Counted from the first letter of the stretch, positions 1 through 11,162 are shown. The stretch: DNA of 64,000 nucleotides from Ctena decussata (GCA_963989385.1 OZ022511.1:28948503-29012502); one strand, 5' to 3'. Program-made: numbers and translations. The notes: generated by a model from the sequence alone, not told the origin.

Positions 1-117
1 CTTAAGCTAGCTACATGCGGACAACGAAGACTCTGATCAGACTGAGCGGATGCCCAGGCTAATCTTTCTTCGCTGGGCGCACAGCCATCTTTGTTGGTTT
101 TGGTGTGTCGCGGCTCA
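1..117. repeat. Foldback MITE, GAGCC family, right arm only
   Basis: The window opens inside a foldback repeat found at least five more times (706, 48120, 51866, 53401, 57434). This copy shows the GATCAGACT..GGATGCCCAGGCT core and ends in GTGTCGCGGCTCA at 105-117, the inverse of the TGAGCCGCGACAC that begins complete copies. The left arm lies outside the window. The element sits in the intron before the first visible exon of gene 1. No coding capacity. Confidence 0.8.
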
Positions 118-188
118 GTTTTACTGTTAATAACATCGACCTCAAACCTTAAAACAGTAGTTTGAAATGACATTTATCATTGTTTCAG

Positions 189-657
189 GAGACCCTGTCT
201 TACAGCCTGTTGCACACTTGTTGTTGTATTTATGAAGTGATTTCAAGTCCCAAGAATCAGAATGGAATCGATCACGATTTTCTATCCTTAGCCACACTCG
301 TGGCTCTTGAGTTTGCAAGGTTTCGTACTACTGCCGAGAATAGGGGAAATATTAACACAGATGAACATGCAGCACTGAAAACCCTAGAAAACCGGACTCG
401 TGCATATTACAAAAACCATGCGAATAGCGCGAAGGACCAACCGTTCTCATCTGGCCTTCACAGAATGTACATGAGGTTTCTGTGTGAATGTAACCTTGAC
501 GGAGTTTGCTTTTTCGACTCTGGTGTGCCCTTATTGCTGATTTCCACCTTGATAGAAACATCAACTGAAGATAACCTGAATATAGCTCGATGTTTATGTT
601 TGTACACACTTTGCCACTCCTGCAAGCCTATCAGCTACTATACCAGTCAGAGTGGAG
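189..657 (+). CDS. Gene 1, internal exon (unrecognised protein)
   Basis: Open for 156 codons plus one base. It is preceded by a good acceptor (pyrimidine-rich, TTTCAG at 183-188) and followed by a strong donor (GTAAGT at 658), leaving phase 1. The last G plus the first two bases of the 2160 exon rebuild a Gly codon, so the two exons belong together. The peptide has several Cys and long hydrophobic-helical stretches (LLLISTLIET, CLCLYTLCHS) and no motif I can name. The gene begins left of the window; earlier exons and the start codon are not seen. The exon itself is well supported; the function is unknown. Confidence 0.8.
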
Positions 658-705
658 GTAAGTGCTTATTACTATCGTAGCTCACCGCATGCCGACAGCA
701 ATAAA

Positions 706-985
706 TGCGCCGCGACACGAGAAAACCTACAAAGGGGTTATGCGCTTAGCATAGACTCAGATCAGCCTGGGCATCCGCCCAGTCTGATCAGAGTAAAAAG
801 TATGCAAAGACCATGCACTGAAACAATCAAAATCCAAATCCAGCCCTCAAACCATAGTTGGAAACAACTAAGATTACAAATAATCAAGATACTGAGAACA
901 TATGGCCAACCGAGTGAGCAGCTTGTTCCCAGAGTCTTCGCTGTCCGCATGAAGGTAGCTTAGATCCTCAGCTACCCTTTTGGCG
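706..985. repeat. Foldback MITE, GAGCC family, interrupted copy
   Basis: The left arm starts near 706 (GCCGCGACACGAGAAAACC) and reaches the GTCTGATCAGAGT core. A 136-bp insert (795-930) with no terminal inverted repeats follows, flanked by direct AGAGT copies (790-794 and 931-935). The central part of the element resumes (TCTTCGCTGTCCGCATG..GGCGCTTAGC), and the right arm is replaced by another repeat at about 990. It lies in intron 1 of gene 1, just past the donor. Confidence 0.7.
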
Positions 986-989
986 CTTA

Positions 990-1105
990 GCTTCAGCGAA
1001 ACTCCATTTTCAAGCTAATTCAGAATAAGCCCGATGATCACAAAGGACCAGAAAATGTAATGTGCACTATGATGTACGGGAAAACGTTTTACGACTGTCA
1101 TTTCA
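990..1105. repeat. Dispersed repeat shared with 59731-59850
   Basis: This block (AACTCCATTTTCAA...GACCAGAAAATGTAAT..GCACTATGATG..ACGTTTTACG) recurs in the same orientation at 59731-59850 with moderate divergence. No coding potential and no clear ends. The remaining intron, about 1110-2159, shows nothing I can annotate. Confidence 0.55.
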
Positions 1106-2159
1106 TTTCTGTGTTTCTGTGTGCATTGATTTATTTTTTTTGCAATATGTATAATCACCTGCTATTTTATTTTCGTCAGCACTAGTTATATGACCCTGCA
1201 TCAGAATATACAATGTTCACGACATGTCACTTGCTTAGAACATATATCCATCTGCATAACGTCAGCAGATACCATATTAAGTTTGTATTTTAAAAACAAA
1301 ACAGCAAATGGAGCATACATACTGATATGTGTTAGGAGAACACAATCCCTTTGTCGTAGTTTTACTTGCTCAATATTATTCGGCTCTGGATACGAATTGC
1401 ATAAACACTGTGTAGTGCAAATACGTTTAGAAACGGTACTGTATATCTGTTGTTAGGCCGCATTAGATTGACCTGGGTCTTACGAAGCACCACAGCAGAA
1501 GAGCCGCATCACTAAAAGTTCTTTGCTTGATTTGAAATTGGCTATAATAAACCTATTACTGATACATGCCGTGGAGTGGTTCAGGGGAGCGTGTGAAATG
1601 GGATGAGCCATTGTGTCGTCGAGAAATTTACTGGGATATGAAGAATACCGCTATAATTGAAATAATACAGGGTGTAAAGGACGTTGTAGACATAAACGTA
1701 GTCTTTATTCAATTTTAAAAATTAAATGTAAGTAAAATACAAGGTAAAGCCAAAATCATTCAGACAAAACTTAGATTTGAAATAAAATAACTTTCTGCCG
1801 ACTGTATTCTAATAATGACAGCTCACTCAGGGTTATCAATTATTTCAACAGTAGGTATCACGAAAACAATGCGTGGATATTAATTCAACCGTAGCAACAC
1901 TTGCTATCGGAATTTTGCAATTAGAACCGCTTTAGCAGAGTAAACAAGGGGTCCAGTCAACTGGGTCTTCATATAAATAATGAAAGGAGAAGAAAAAAGT
2001 TTTAGTTGAGTACATGTATCATGTACTCAGTGCAAAGATGTTAAAAAGTATTCCAGTAATTTGATGTAATGGTTTAATGTTATTTTTCTACGAATTAAAA
2101 ATGAGAAAAAAGTTCAAAATTATTGAAACTTGTATATGCATATGTTTGTTTCATTTTAG

Positions 2160-2278
2160 GGGATAGGGACAGTAACAAAGCTGTATGTAGGGAGTCAGCA
2201 CAGCAGTTCGAAGTTATAATGTTACTGTTTCTGAAGGATATTAGGGACCGTCCAGAACGAAGGTCATGGCTAATCAAG
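2160..2278 (+). CDS. Gene 1, internal exon (119 bp)
   Basis: Short exon with acceptor TTCATTTTAG (ending 2159) and donor AAG|GTAAGA at 2279. It enters in phase 1 and leaves in phase 0, matching both neighbours exactly. The peptide runs from GDRDSNKAVCRES to RRSWLIK. No recognised domain. Phase agreement across both introns is the main evidence that it is a real coding exon. Confidence 0.78.
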
Positions 2279-2587
2279 GTAAGATATGTGATTTATATAG
2301 TAAACATGCACGGAGCTGAACTGGCAGTGAAATATACGGTTAGCTAAATAACACTTATGTAAAGAGGCATATTCAAACTCGAACTAACGGTGACTAAGTT
2401 TATAAATTAATGAGAAATCTATTTCTTAGCTATTCAGAAAAGTTGTTGATCATTACGAAAAATATAGTTAGTAAAAGAAATTATGCGACAGACTGCATTC
2501 CTAGTCTGTAACCTAAAGTTATCTAATCATAGTTGATGACTGCATTTATAATTACTAGATTTCAGTAACTTATTTCGTCAGAAACAC

Positions 2588-2850
2588 AGGGGTGGTGTGG
2601 TCGGGGGATGGTGCTGGGAAACTCTCAGCGCCGGGGCGTCCTACTACTTTGGATAATAGTAGAGCAAGGGCCTACTGTGTTTGAATTAGAAGCGGGTTGG
2701 GGTTGTTTGAATGTTTTTTCTGTCATCTATCATTTCTCTTTTCTTTCTCCCTCTCTCTGGGAGACGGCTCAGTATAGACTGAAATGTCTCAAAGAGCCGT
2801 TAAAGCCAAAGCAACCAACACAATCATTTATTTCACAGCGTCTTTAAACA
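2588..2850 (+). repeat. SINE-like dispersed element (family at 20947 and 61845)
   Basis: It lies in the last intron of gene 1. It shares GCCGGGGCGTCCTACT, GCAAGGGCCTACTGTG, a pyrimidine/CT-rich stretch and a GAGACGG..TATAGACTGAAATG block with 20947-21165 (plus) and 61845-61995 (minus). The 3' end carries A-rich or AATC-type sequence, as in a retroposon, but I see no pol III A/B boxes. A small stem (GGGAGACGGCTC against GAGCCGTT) is conserved. Family unknown; a SINE or a non-autonomous DNA element are both possible. Confidence 0.55.
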
Positions 2851-2906
2851 GGTAAACCCACCCTTTTACAACGGTTTAGCATTGTCGTAGTTTGTATTTA
2901 TTTCAG

Positions 2907-4031
2907 TTATTGGAGCACTATGCGAACGTCCAGGATATGGAAGCTCTGCACTGGCTCTGGAAAAAAGCAACAGATTTGTCGTATGACAGTGAACCAAGAG
3001 AGGTTAAAATTGCATTAGCAAAATTTATAATGCATTGTATTAAAGTACGAAAGGACTTTGATTCGTACTCATACAGTATTTCTAAGCACAGAACTCTTAG
3101 TATGATGACTGACTTCTGCTCCAACCTTGGAGTTGGGTTCATGGAACTTGTTTTTGCAAACTGGATCGAAGTTGTCATTTGCTTCGACTCTTATTCCATA
3201 GATTCTTTGATGGACAAGATGAAGGAACTGTCCGCGGGAGATGTAGGCCTATCAGCAGATATGAAAAACAGTATATTAGAATTTGTTTCTGGGAAATTCC
3301 AACACGATGTGAAAAGCTGTGAGCTACTTACTTTCTTGAAACCAGGAGATAAATTCTTTGATAAAACAATAAGCCTCGTTCGAGAAAATATTGCCAATTT
3401 TACACCTGAAGCGGTGCTGTTTGTGACCCAAATGTACAGAAATCACCAGGTAGCGCTGTCAGAGAAAATACCGTCGGGAAAAGTCTTTAGTAATGAGGTC
3501 GAATGTCTTGTTAAAGGTGCTTTGACTTGTTTATGTACGGGTAAAAAACCATGCCATTCCGTAACCAGTTCCTGGAGGGGATCATTTTTACCATGTAGCA
3601 GTCCATATGAGCAGATTCTCTGGGTCTTCAAAGCTTTCACGGAGAAACCAGAGAAAGTTGTAGTTAGATGTAGCCAGTTTAAAGACATCCTGGCAATGGT
3701 TCAAAATGTATTTTCTGATGACTTGCCAACAATCGTTGCCGTATGTGCAAGTGTTGATAGTCAGAAGCTACTACTCGACAAATGTAAATCAGCGTTTGGA
3801 GAAAGAATTCATCAGCTGGTTAATGACTTTATATTTCAAAAATTGAATAATCTCACTCACAAAAGGTATAACGATTTTGTAAGTGATATTCAAACTGCCC
3901 AGGGGTACTTGGCAAAGTATGTACCTGATGGACAAGACGCTTTTGTTAAGATAGTGACTGATATCAAGCGTGCGCACAGATCCAAGAGGAAATTGGTAGA
4001 TATGCTTGGAGAAAAACTCCATAATTTGTAA
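2907..4031 (+). CDS. Gene 1, terminal exon and stop
   Basis: The acceptor TATTTATTTCAG ends at 2906; the exon enters in phase 0 with LLEHYANVQDMEALHWLW and stays open for 374 codons to TAA at 4029-4031. With the two upstream exons this gives about 571 visible residues. The sequence looks like helical-repeat or scaffold protein (many Leu/Ile/Lys, regular amphipathic stretches). The C-terminus is basic (KRAHRSKRKLVDMLGEKLHNL region). No catalytic motif, zinc-finger signature or membrane segment is evident, and I do not recognise the family. Coding status is strongly supported by length and splicing; function is unassigned. Confidence 0.88.
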   Translation, partial: LLEHYANVQDMEALHWLWKKATDLSYDSEPREVKIALAKFIMHCIKVRKDFDSYSYSISKHRTLSMMTDFCSNLGVGFMELVFANWIEVVICFDSYSIDSLMDKMKELSAGDVGLSADMKNSILEFVSGKFQHDVKSCELLTFLKPGDKFFDKTISLVRENIANFTPEAVLFVTQMYRNHQVALSEKIPSGKVFSNEVECLVKGALTCLCTGKKPCHSVTSSWRGSFLPCSSPYEQILWVFKAFTEKPEKVVVRCSQFKDILAMVQNVFSDDLPTIVAVCASVDSQKLLLDKCKSAFGERIHQLVNDFIFQKLNNLTHKRYNDFVSDIQTAQGYLAKYVPDGQDAFVKIVTDIKRAHRSKRKLVDMLGEKLHNL

Positions 4032-4077
4032 TAATAGATCATCAGAGGAGATGCAGACTAGAGTATGATAATTGAAG

Positions 4078-4083
4078 AATAAA
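4078..4083 (+). promoter_or_regulatory. Polyadenylation signal of gene 1
   Basis: Canonical AATAAA 47 bases after the gene 1 stop codon, in an A/T-rich 3' flank. It implies a very short 3' UTR. From here to about 4514 nothing else can be annotated. Confidence 0.6.
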
Positions 4084-5159
4084 AATAATCCAATGACGGA
4101 AAAAGGATACTAAGTACGCTAGGCACGTTCTTGCCATCAAGAGACGATAATTTGGAATACTCATTACGTTAACAGATCCATTTACATGTTACTGTAAAGA
4201 AAATGGTTATCCATGGGATGTAAAATGCACTTAGTTCGGTAGAGAGTATGATACATCTTCAAGAGACCTAACTCTGCTGTGCAAGCGCTTGTCTTCCTTC
4301 TCACAAGGGGTTACTCTCAAAGGCAAGACTTGGCTCTCAGAGACAACATATTCTTTCCTCTTAAGAGCAGCTCCTGTAAAGAAGAGATTTATCCGCAAAC
4401 ATTTCGTACTTTAGCCGATGTCAGGTTCGATAACACGACAACCTTAATTCGACTAACAAATTGTCTTTCGTTAACCCCGACAGTGCGTTTTGGAAAGGTT
4501 ACTTAGATTTTGTATAATGCAGGCATCACGCTGTCCCGATATTGACCCCCGATGGCAACAGGATAATGGAAATGTTCAAATTCGGGTCTGATCGTAGGAA
4601 CATCGGGTTATTCGTTAGAGCATCTAAAGCCATTGTATGACCGCCGGAGGATTTTTTCATGCTTCGGCAGCAACTTCGTGAGCGGTGGCAAAATCTTTGG
4701 CATGCCAAAAAATTGCCGAAGGACATTGCGAAGGCTCATTTTCGTGTTGAGTTCGTGTGCCCATATTGCCTTCGTAAGGCCATCGTGAGGACATCGTGTC
4801 ATCTTCGTCTTTACTTCATGTGATCATCGGTGCCATCGGGCATGTTTCGCCTCACGAAGCAGCCCGATTGTCTTCGGAAGGCAACACGACTTCGTATAGC
4901 CCTCGTAATGCTGGCGTGTAGCCATCGAATTGTAGTACGATGGCATGGAGATGGGACCACGGTGTCAGCGAAGACAGCCAAATTTGAATAGTTCAAGCGT
5001 ATCTTATCTGTCATGATAATGTGGACATATTTAAGGGCGGCCCCAGAGCATCTTCCTCAGTAATGTGTAAATCCCAAAGCTGTAATAACAGTAATTATGT
5101 ACTAATAGTGTCTTTATGGCTAGCCAGTTAACTATTTATCCTGTTAAAGGCACATTGAC

Positions 5160-5440
5160 ACATATGATAAAATATATAACAGATCTAATATGATAAAGTA
5201 TCTTAATTGATGTATCAGATATCTATATTAAATGAGATATCTAATATACTATATTAGATATCTTATTTAACGTATAAGATATCTTATAAGTTAAATAAGA
5301 TATCTAATATAGCAGATAAGATATCTGTTTTGAGAAAGAAGATATTTTATATCGTATATAAGGTATCTCAAATGGGATATAAGATATCTGATATAATACA
5401 TATGATATCTTATTTTACATTCGAATAAAGAAATCTTATC
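5160..5440. repeat. AGATATCT degenerate satellite, left block
   Basis: Dense palindromic AGATATCT/ATATAAGATATCT motifs in nearly pure A+T at irregular 10-25-bp spacing. It continues at 6110-6790 after the inserted foldback unit. It is self-complementary over its whole length, so it could form many small hairpins. Non-coding. Confidence 0.85.
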
Positions 5441-5444
5441 TATG

Positions 5445-6105
5445 AATGAGTATTTCTCCCACCTTTGCCTATATAAGATAGGCTCTCAGCTCATATAAGA
5501 AATTTCTATCTTATACCTGGCAACATCTTTCTTATATTAGCAACCAGACTTTTTCATTTTTTGACTTATATTTTAATTTTAAATGAACAAAATGGACACG
5601 CAAGCATGTCGGATGACGTTTGATAGCAGATCATGGGTTTGTGACGTCACTCAATTTTAATGACGTCATTAAGACCGGTTAAAAACGTCGCTAGCAAACT
5701 TGACGCGCGTGACGTGAGAGGCTAAGTAGCATTTTGTTTTCGCCCTCTGGAAGATAAAATAGTCCACATATCGTGTTTTCCATCTAATTTTGAGGTGCAT
5801 ACTATGTTGACACCCATTTTAGGGCCCGATAAATACACTGGGCTGGTCAAAATTTACTTCAGATTATTAGTTAAAAAGTTAGAATTTTCCTGTTCTGAAG
5901 TCTAATCCGACTTTAGGTTTAAAATCCGCTAATAGTGGGAGAAAAATAATCCATCATGAGCCAGTCCATGTAGGATAGATAAATCTCACCCTCGGGGTCG
6001 GAATTTCAACCAGGGACTCGGCAAGCCTCGTCCGTGGTTGAAATTCCGACCCCTCGGGTGAGATTTTCCTATCCTACATGGACACTCATGATGGATTGTT
6101 ATAAT
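5445..6105. repeat. Hairpin (H-family) foldback unit, single copy
   Basis: Same sequence family as the array at 41932-44870. Leading TCTCCCACCTTTGC..TATATAAGATAGG is followed by GGATGACGTTTGATAGCAGATCA, two CRE-like TGACGTCA sites (about 5642 and 5661), and CGCCCTCTGGAAGATAAAAT. The unit ends in a long hairpin (about 5964-6085) whose arms read TCCATGTAGGATAG..TCTCACCCTCGGGG and the inverse. It appears inserted into the AGATATCT satellite, which resumes on its right. No coding capacity. Confidence 0.75.
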
Positions 6106-6109
6106 CTTA

Positions 6110-6790
6110 TATAGGAATTAAGAATCTTATTTACGAAAGAAGATATCTATAATGTTAAAATATGTTACATATGATATCTTATATACACAAATATATATCT
6201 TATCTTATGTATCAGATATTTAATATATTGAATTAGATGTTTTATATGATATATAAGATATCTTATAAACGATATAATATAGCGTATTTGCAACTAAGCT
6301 ATCTTATTTCTCAAAAAGAGCAGATACATATGATACGGTATATAAGACATCTTATTTAATTTCTAAAGTTACCTGATTTGTTAAATAAGATATCTATTAC
6401 AATAAATAAGATATCTCATTTAATGTAGATATTTTAAATACTATATAAGATATCTGATATACTATATAAGATATCTTATATACTATATAAGATTATATTA
6501 TTCAACATTTCAGATATCCTTTTAAGTAAATACATGTAAGTTAAACAAGATATGTCATTCACCTGAAAAAAACGATATCTTAAATACTTAATTAGATATC
6601 TTTTATAGTACATAAGATTTATTATGTTACAGATTAGATATCTAATATGACATTTTAGATATCTAATTTAACATTCAAGATAACTGATATATCAAATTAA
6701 AAATCTTGTTTAATATATTAGATATCTGATGTTCAATATTAGATATCTTATATACTATATGAGATATCTTATATGTAATATTAGAATAAA
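6110..6790. repeat. AGATATCT degenerate satellite, right block
   Basis: Continuation of the 5160-5440 satellite, with the same palindromic AGATATCT core and variable A/T spacers. It ends at about 6790 where the GC-richer right arm of the enclosing TIR element begins. Confidence 0.85.
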
Positions 6791-7141
6791 TAGTAAAAGG
6801 GCTTGCAATATGTTTTGCTTATACCATCGGGAGGTCATGTGACGCTTTCGTAACCTTTTTCGTTTGCATCGTACCCTCAATTCGACGTCGTGTAACCATC
6901 ATGTGACCATCGTGTGTACTTCGGGTAAACTTCTTAATAAAAATACACATCTTCGTATAGTCTTCGCATATCCTTCATGTGTGATTCGAGGACCATCGCA
7001 GGACCTTCTGTAGGCATCGTACTTTCTTCGGTTGTTGATTGGCTGTTGACCAAGTTCGGGGCCAACTTCGCACGAAATTCAAAATTTCATATTCGTATGG
7101 CCATCGGTTGTCAATTTCGGGACAGTGTGACGCCAGCATAA

Positions 7142-7925
7142 CAAGTGTGTTGGTTAGAAACGAAAATCCCCGTTCGTGGCAACATCTTACACGTTCGTGG
7201 CAACATCTTACGCGACTGTCATTTTCCCAGGTTAAGGGTGGTCAAAGTGAAAATGAGGAATAAAATTAATACTACATGTGTCTTTAAAATTCGATTTGTT
7301 AACACTGTGCACATCAAAATCATGCTGAAATGATTTTTTTTCGAATAGTAAAACCCGGAGATTTGCTTCTGGTCGTTTTATTTTCTAATTATGTATTATT
7401 TTATAATTTCTGAAAAGAACAATGCAATGGAATCTAAAATAAAGGAAGTCGAACAACAGCAGCCCATTTCTCTTATTTTGCTCAAAGTCATAAAAGATAT
7501 CTTTATTTTCATGATTATTGTTACGTTGCCAATTTTGCCTAAAATCTACGAACTAAGTGGCATATGTTGTACATCTGGGAAGAAAATACCCATCCGCTGG
7601 AGTCGGGACTCTATCAAAATATTAGTCCCAGAGCCCGTGATATGTTCATGTGGTCGAGGCCAAAAGGTTTGAAAGTGTTTTCTCATGTAAAAAAAAAGTG
7701 TGCTGAATTCAAAAAAGAAAGTCTTTAAAAAATTGGTTCATGCACGAAGTTAGTATACTCAAAAGATTACACATGGGGTGCTCCAAATCTCGAATGAGCG
7801 TCAAAATGGGGGTACCCTTATATCTAGTAATATTTTCAACCTTCTGCATGCACTGGAATACTCAATGTGATTTCCAACAATACTAAAGAGATGTTAAAAA
7901 GACCATATAGTAATTTCTACAATTT
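7142..7925. other. Unannotated stretch
   Basis: A 26-bp direct repeat (GTTCGTGGCAACATCTTAC, twice) lies near 7170-7210. A 93-codon open frame at 7391-7672 contains a hydrophobic run (FIFMIIVTLPILP) and several Cys, but it has no splice or homology support. I see no repeat family or gene here. Confidence 0.4.
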
Positions 7926-8645
7926 CTTTGCCATATTGTGGGACGCTTTATTTACAAAAGGAGATGCCTTGAAAAAAAGCCACGAAAACTGGTGATTTCA
8001 ATATTCAACTCAAAGGTATATAAAATATTGACAAAACACACAAAGAAGAAGCAGTCACTATACCCCGGGGCAAAATAAGTGACGAGGGATATATTGGCTA
8101 CACCTTTCCATCCGTTTCTCAGTCTGTCCGTCCGTCTGTCTGTCCATTTGTCCGTCTCTCCTACTGTCAGTTAGTTGACATTTACGTTAAAGTTTTGCTT
8201 TCAGTTTTATCCTTTGCTCTGTTTTCCTGAGAGTCTTTACTTGAACTTGTTTATATGTGCTAAGTGTTGCCAAAGGATGGATACTGATCAGCTTACATCA
8301 CCTGGAAACTACTTTTGGCCTAAGGTCAAGGTCACAGACTTGAGATTTTTGTTAAAGTTTGTGTTATGTTTTTCTTTTTTGCTCAGATTTCCTAAAAGTT
8401 GTCATTGGAACTGGTTCATATCTGTCTGGTGTTCCTATTGGATAGATACTGATCAGTTTGCATCACCTGCATGCTGCTGCTGGCCATAGGCCAAGGTCAC
8501 AGACTTAGAAATTTGTACAATAGATTCGTTAAAGTTTGCTTTAAGTTTTTGCATAGCTCTAACCTCTATTTTCCGGAACTAGTTCATGAATGAATGAATA
8601 TGTGTTAAGTGTTAATTTAAAGTAAGAAATTGCCGTATGCTGTCT

Positions 8646-8775
8646 TTGGTTTCGTCACCAGATATTGTCAGGGTTACTGATTAGGCTTTATTAGCCGAAA
8701 TTACGTAGTCTGGCCCATGTTTCTTCTTCTGAATGTATTCTCTGATCTTGTAGCAACTTTTCAAGATTTTAATTT
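8646..8775 (+). repeat. Short dispersed element, GTTTCGTCACC family
   Basis: About 130 bp: GGTTTCGTCACCAG..ATTGTCAGGGTTACTGAT..GGCT..TTAGCCGAAA.TACGTAGTCTGGCC, then CTTCTTCTGAATGT. It recurs at 46447-46580 and 47313-47446 in the same orientation. It contains a small internal stem (GGCTATATAAGCC). Boundaries are sharp relative to the different flanking DNA, so it is either a mini-element or a conserved module of larger elements. Confidence 0.6.
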
Positions 8776-9296
8776 TACAACAGGATAGATACTACTCAAT
8801 TTGTGTCACCTAAATGCTACAGCTGACCAAAGGTCAAGTTCACAGACTTTCATTTTGATATAATATCTCTGTAAAAGTTTTACTTTAAACTGTGTATTCT
8901 TTTTCTTATAGCCAAATCTTTAAGTGGAATCTTTGATATATGACTGGGTCTATTGCTGTGTAAGATTGAGTGTCTGCCTGTCTGTTTGTTCACATTTTGC
9001 ATTAATTTATTATGTTAATTTTAATTTCTGTAGGCTATAGTGCGGGCCGGAGGTATACGTGAGCCTCTCCTCATTTGCTCTAGTTGTGTTGAAAAAACAA
9101 CAACAACATTTCTAACCATAAATTGTTCGAAATGTTGTTTATTTTGACTATGCCTCAGTCATTTTGGGGTCCAAACAAGGTAAAAATTGACACATTGGCG
9201 ATATAGCAACCTCTAAATTCATATATTGTTCGCCCATATATTCTTATTTCCGTCATTTTAAATACAATTTTCTTTCTGTTTTTATTCTTTTTTCAG

Positions 9297-9449
9297 ATAA
9301 AACGGTGGAGACAGATGTACAGAAAGGAGATTAATCAGTTGAAAGAGTTTAATCGCGCCTTGCCAAGCGAACTTAAAAGAACAGCGAGGAGGTTTCAAAG
9401 AGAGCCTGTGCCTATGCTCAGTCCCACCTGGACGTTTGATGTCTGTTGA
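9297..9449 (+). pseudogene. Exon-like block, left arm of inverted repeat
   Basis: A strong acceptor (long pyrimidine tract, TTTTTTCAG ending 9296) is followed by 50 codons beginning IKRWRQMYRKEINQLKEF and ending in TGA at 9447-9449. A diverged mirror copy lies at 9513-9653 on the other strand and also follows an acceptor. The peptide is basic and helical, with no recognised family. It may be a captured terminal exon within the inverted repeat or relics of a host exon. No upstream partner exon is identified. Confidence 0.35.
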
Positions 9450-9512
9450 CTTACACTATGGGCCTTTACAAAACCTCAGCCAAAGACACAGATCCCTGGT
9501 CGCTCTGAAAGG

Positions 9513-9653
9513 TCACGCATGCGCGTTTAGATATGGTTTGTTTAAAAATAGTTGTTCACTTGGAATAGTCTTTTCTTTATGTTCGCTTTGCAAGGCGCCA
9601 TTAACCTCACATTCAACTGTTTTTTCCCTTCTGTGCAACCGCCTCTCCTTCAG
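9513..9653 (-). pseudogene. Exon-like block, right arm (mirror copy)
   Basis: On the minus strand, TTTTGTTTTACAG is followed by 46 codons (LKERRLHRREKTVE...) and a stop at 9513-9515. It aligns with the plus-strand block at 9297 through the shared GGCGCCTTGC.AAGCGAAC sequence and basic N-terminus. Divergence is high, with no shared reading-frame conservation after the first 30 residues, so decay is more likely than selection. Confidence 0.3.
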
Positions 9654-11162
9654 CTGTAAAACAAAATGAAAACAGAAAACAAATGTATTTAAAAAGTATT
9701 TAAAATGACAGGAAAAAAAGTATGTGGGTGAACAATATAAAGGTACAGGGGTTGCTAAATCGCCAATGTGTCCAACTTTTTCTTGTTTATAACACGTTCT
9801 TCCCAAAAATGACTGAAACAAAGTCAAATCGATAAACAACGTCTCGAGCAATATGTGTTCATAAGTTTTGTTTTTTTTCAACCAAACTAGAGCAAGTGAG
9901 CAGGAGTTCACGTATACCTCTGGAGAGAGCCACCGACTACAGAAAATAAACTTTACAAAATATAGTCAAACCTGTCTTTAGGAACTTATATGGAACAGTT
10001 CCAGTAAAGACTTTCAGAAAAACAGAGCAAAAGCAAAAACACAGCGCAAACTTTAACGCTACTGTTGTACAAATCTTTGAGTCTGTGATCTTGACCTTAG
10101 GCCAGCAGCAGCTTCCAGACGATGCAAGCCTATCAGTGTCAATCCTGTAGAAACTTTTAACTCATATAAACAAGTTAAAGTAAAGACTGTCAGGAAAACA
10201 GAGCAAAAGATAAAACTGAACGCAAAACTAACATAAATGTTAACTAACGGACAGGAGTACAGACAGATAAATGGACAGGCAGACGGACGGACAGACAAAT
10301 AAACAGATAGAAAAGCGAAAACAATATACCCCCCGTCACTTATTGTGCTCCAGGGTATAATTAATGCCACTTTGTGTGTATTTATCAATATTTTGTTTAT
10401 ATACGTATGAATGGGGCAGATGGGGCTCACAAACCTGGGAAGGTTTGCGTTTAAGAGTTACTAGTCTCTAAATAAAACTAGAAAGGGCAGGTGGAGCTCT
10501 TAGCCATGGCGGGCAGTCCACCTAAGAGTTCATTGCTAGGTCTCTAAACAAAACCTATGAACAAAACCTGTGAACACAGCACCATTTGGGCGGAAGTCTT
10601 CCTAGAAGAAGTCAACGGCCAGAGTGGAAATCAAATCTAAATCAAGTGTTAGCAGTCAGACCCAAGAGAGCCCTGCTCAGCTTGGTGGAACAGCATGATT
10701 AAGGGGGTCACTGATAGGTAGGGATTGACCCGATCACTTTGACTCTTTGAATCTGGTTGTCTATATTATAGGCAGTTGACAAGTCAGTGACTTGATGGGA
10801 GGAAATAAGACGCTCCCACCGCCATGAGTATCCCAACCCTATGGGTCAACAAGGAGTGGTGTTAACACAGCATCACTGGGCGGAAGCCTTCCTAGAAGAA
10901 GCCAACGGCCAGGGCGGAAGAACGCTTTGAGTCAACGGCCATGTGTTCATGACCTAGGCGAGCCTTACAGTAATAGTGGATTTCGGCTGTGGTCAACATA
11001 TATAGCCTGGAGAGGGATGGGCTCCGTCAGGCTGAATCATGCCCTTGAAACACCATGGTTGACAACCTAAATAAGAACTTTGGTGGGATGTCAACAGATG
11101 ACGGACACAAGGTTTATTTCAGAGATAAAGAGGACAAACATTAGTATGGGGTTGGATTTCTT

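Larger units (their letters stand above)
4518..7138. mobile_element. Harbinger-like TIR element with satellite core
   Basis: Terminal inverted repeats match at about 25 of 29 positions: both ends read TGCWGGCRTCACRCTGTCCC inwards, then a GATATTGAC/GAAATTGAC block. Both ends are flanked by TAA (4515-4517 and 7139-7141), the 3-bp TWA target duplication typical of PIF/Harbinger elements. Each arm (4518-4990, 6830-7138) consists of degenerate short repeats rich in CTTCGT, CCATCG and TCGTGTG. The centre is an AT-rich AGATATCT satellite interrupted by a foldback unit at 5445-6110. No transposase is seen, so it is non-autonomous. Superfamily is inferred from the target duplication only. Confidence 0.6.

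Noticed and set aside
352..609. Minus-strand ORF under gene 1 exon
   Set aside because: Antisense shadow of a splice-supported coding exon; the same holds for minus frames under 2907-4031.
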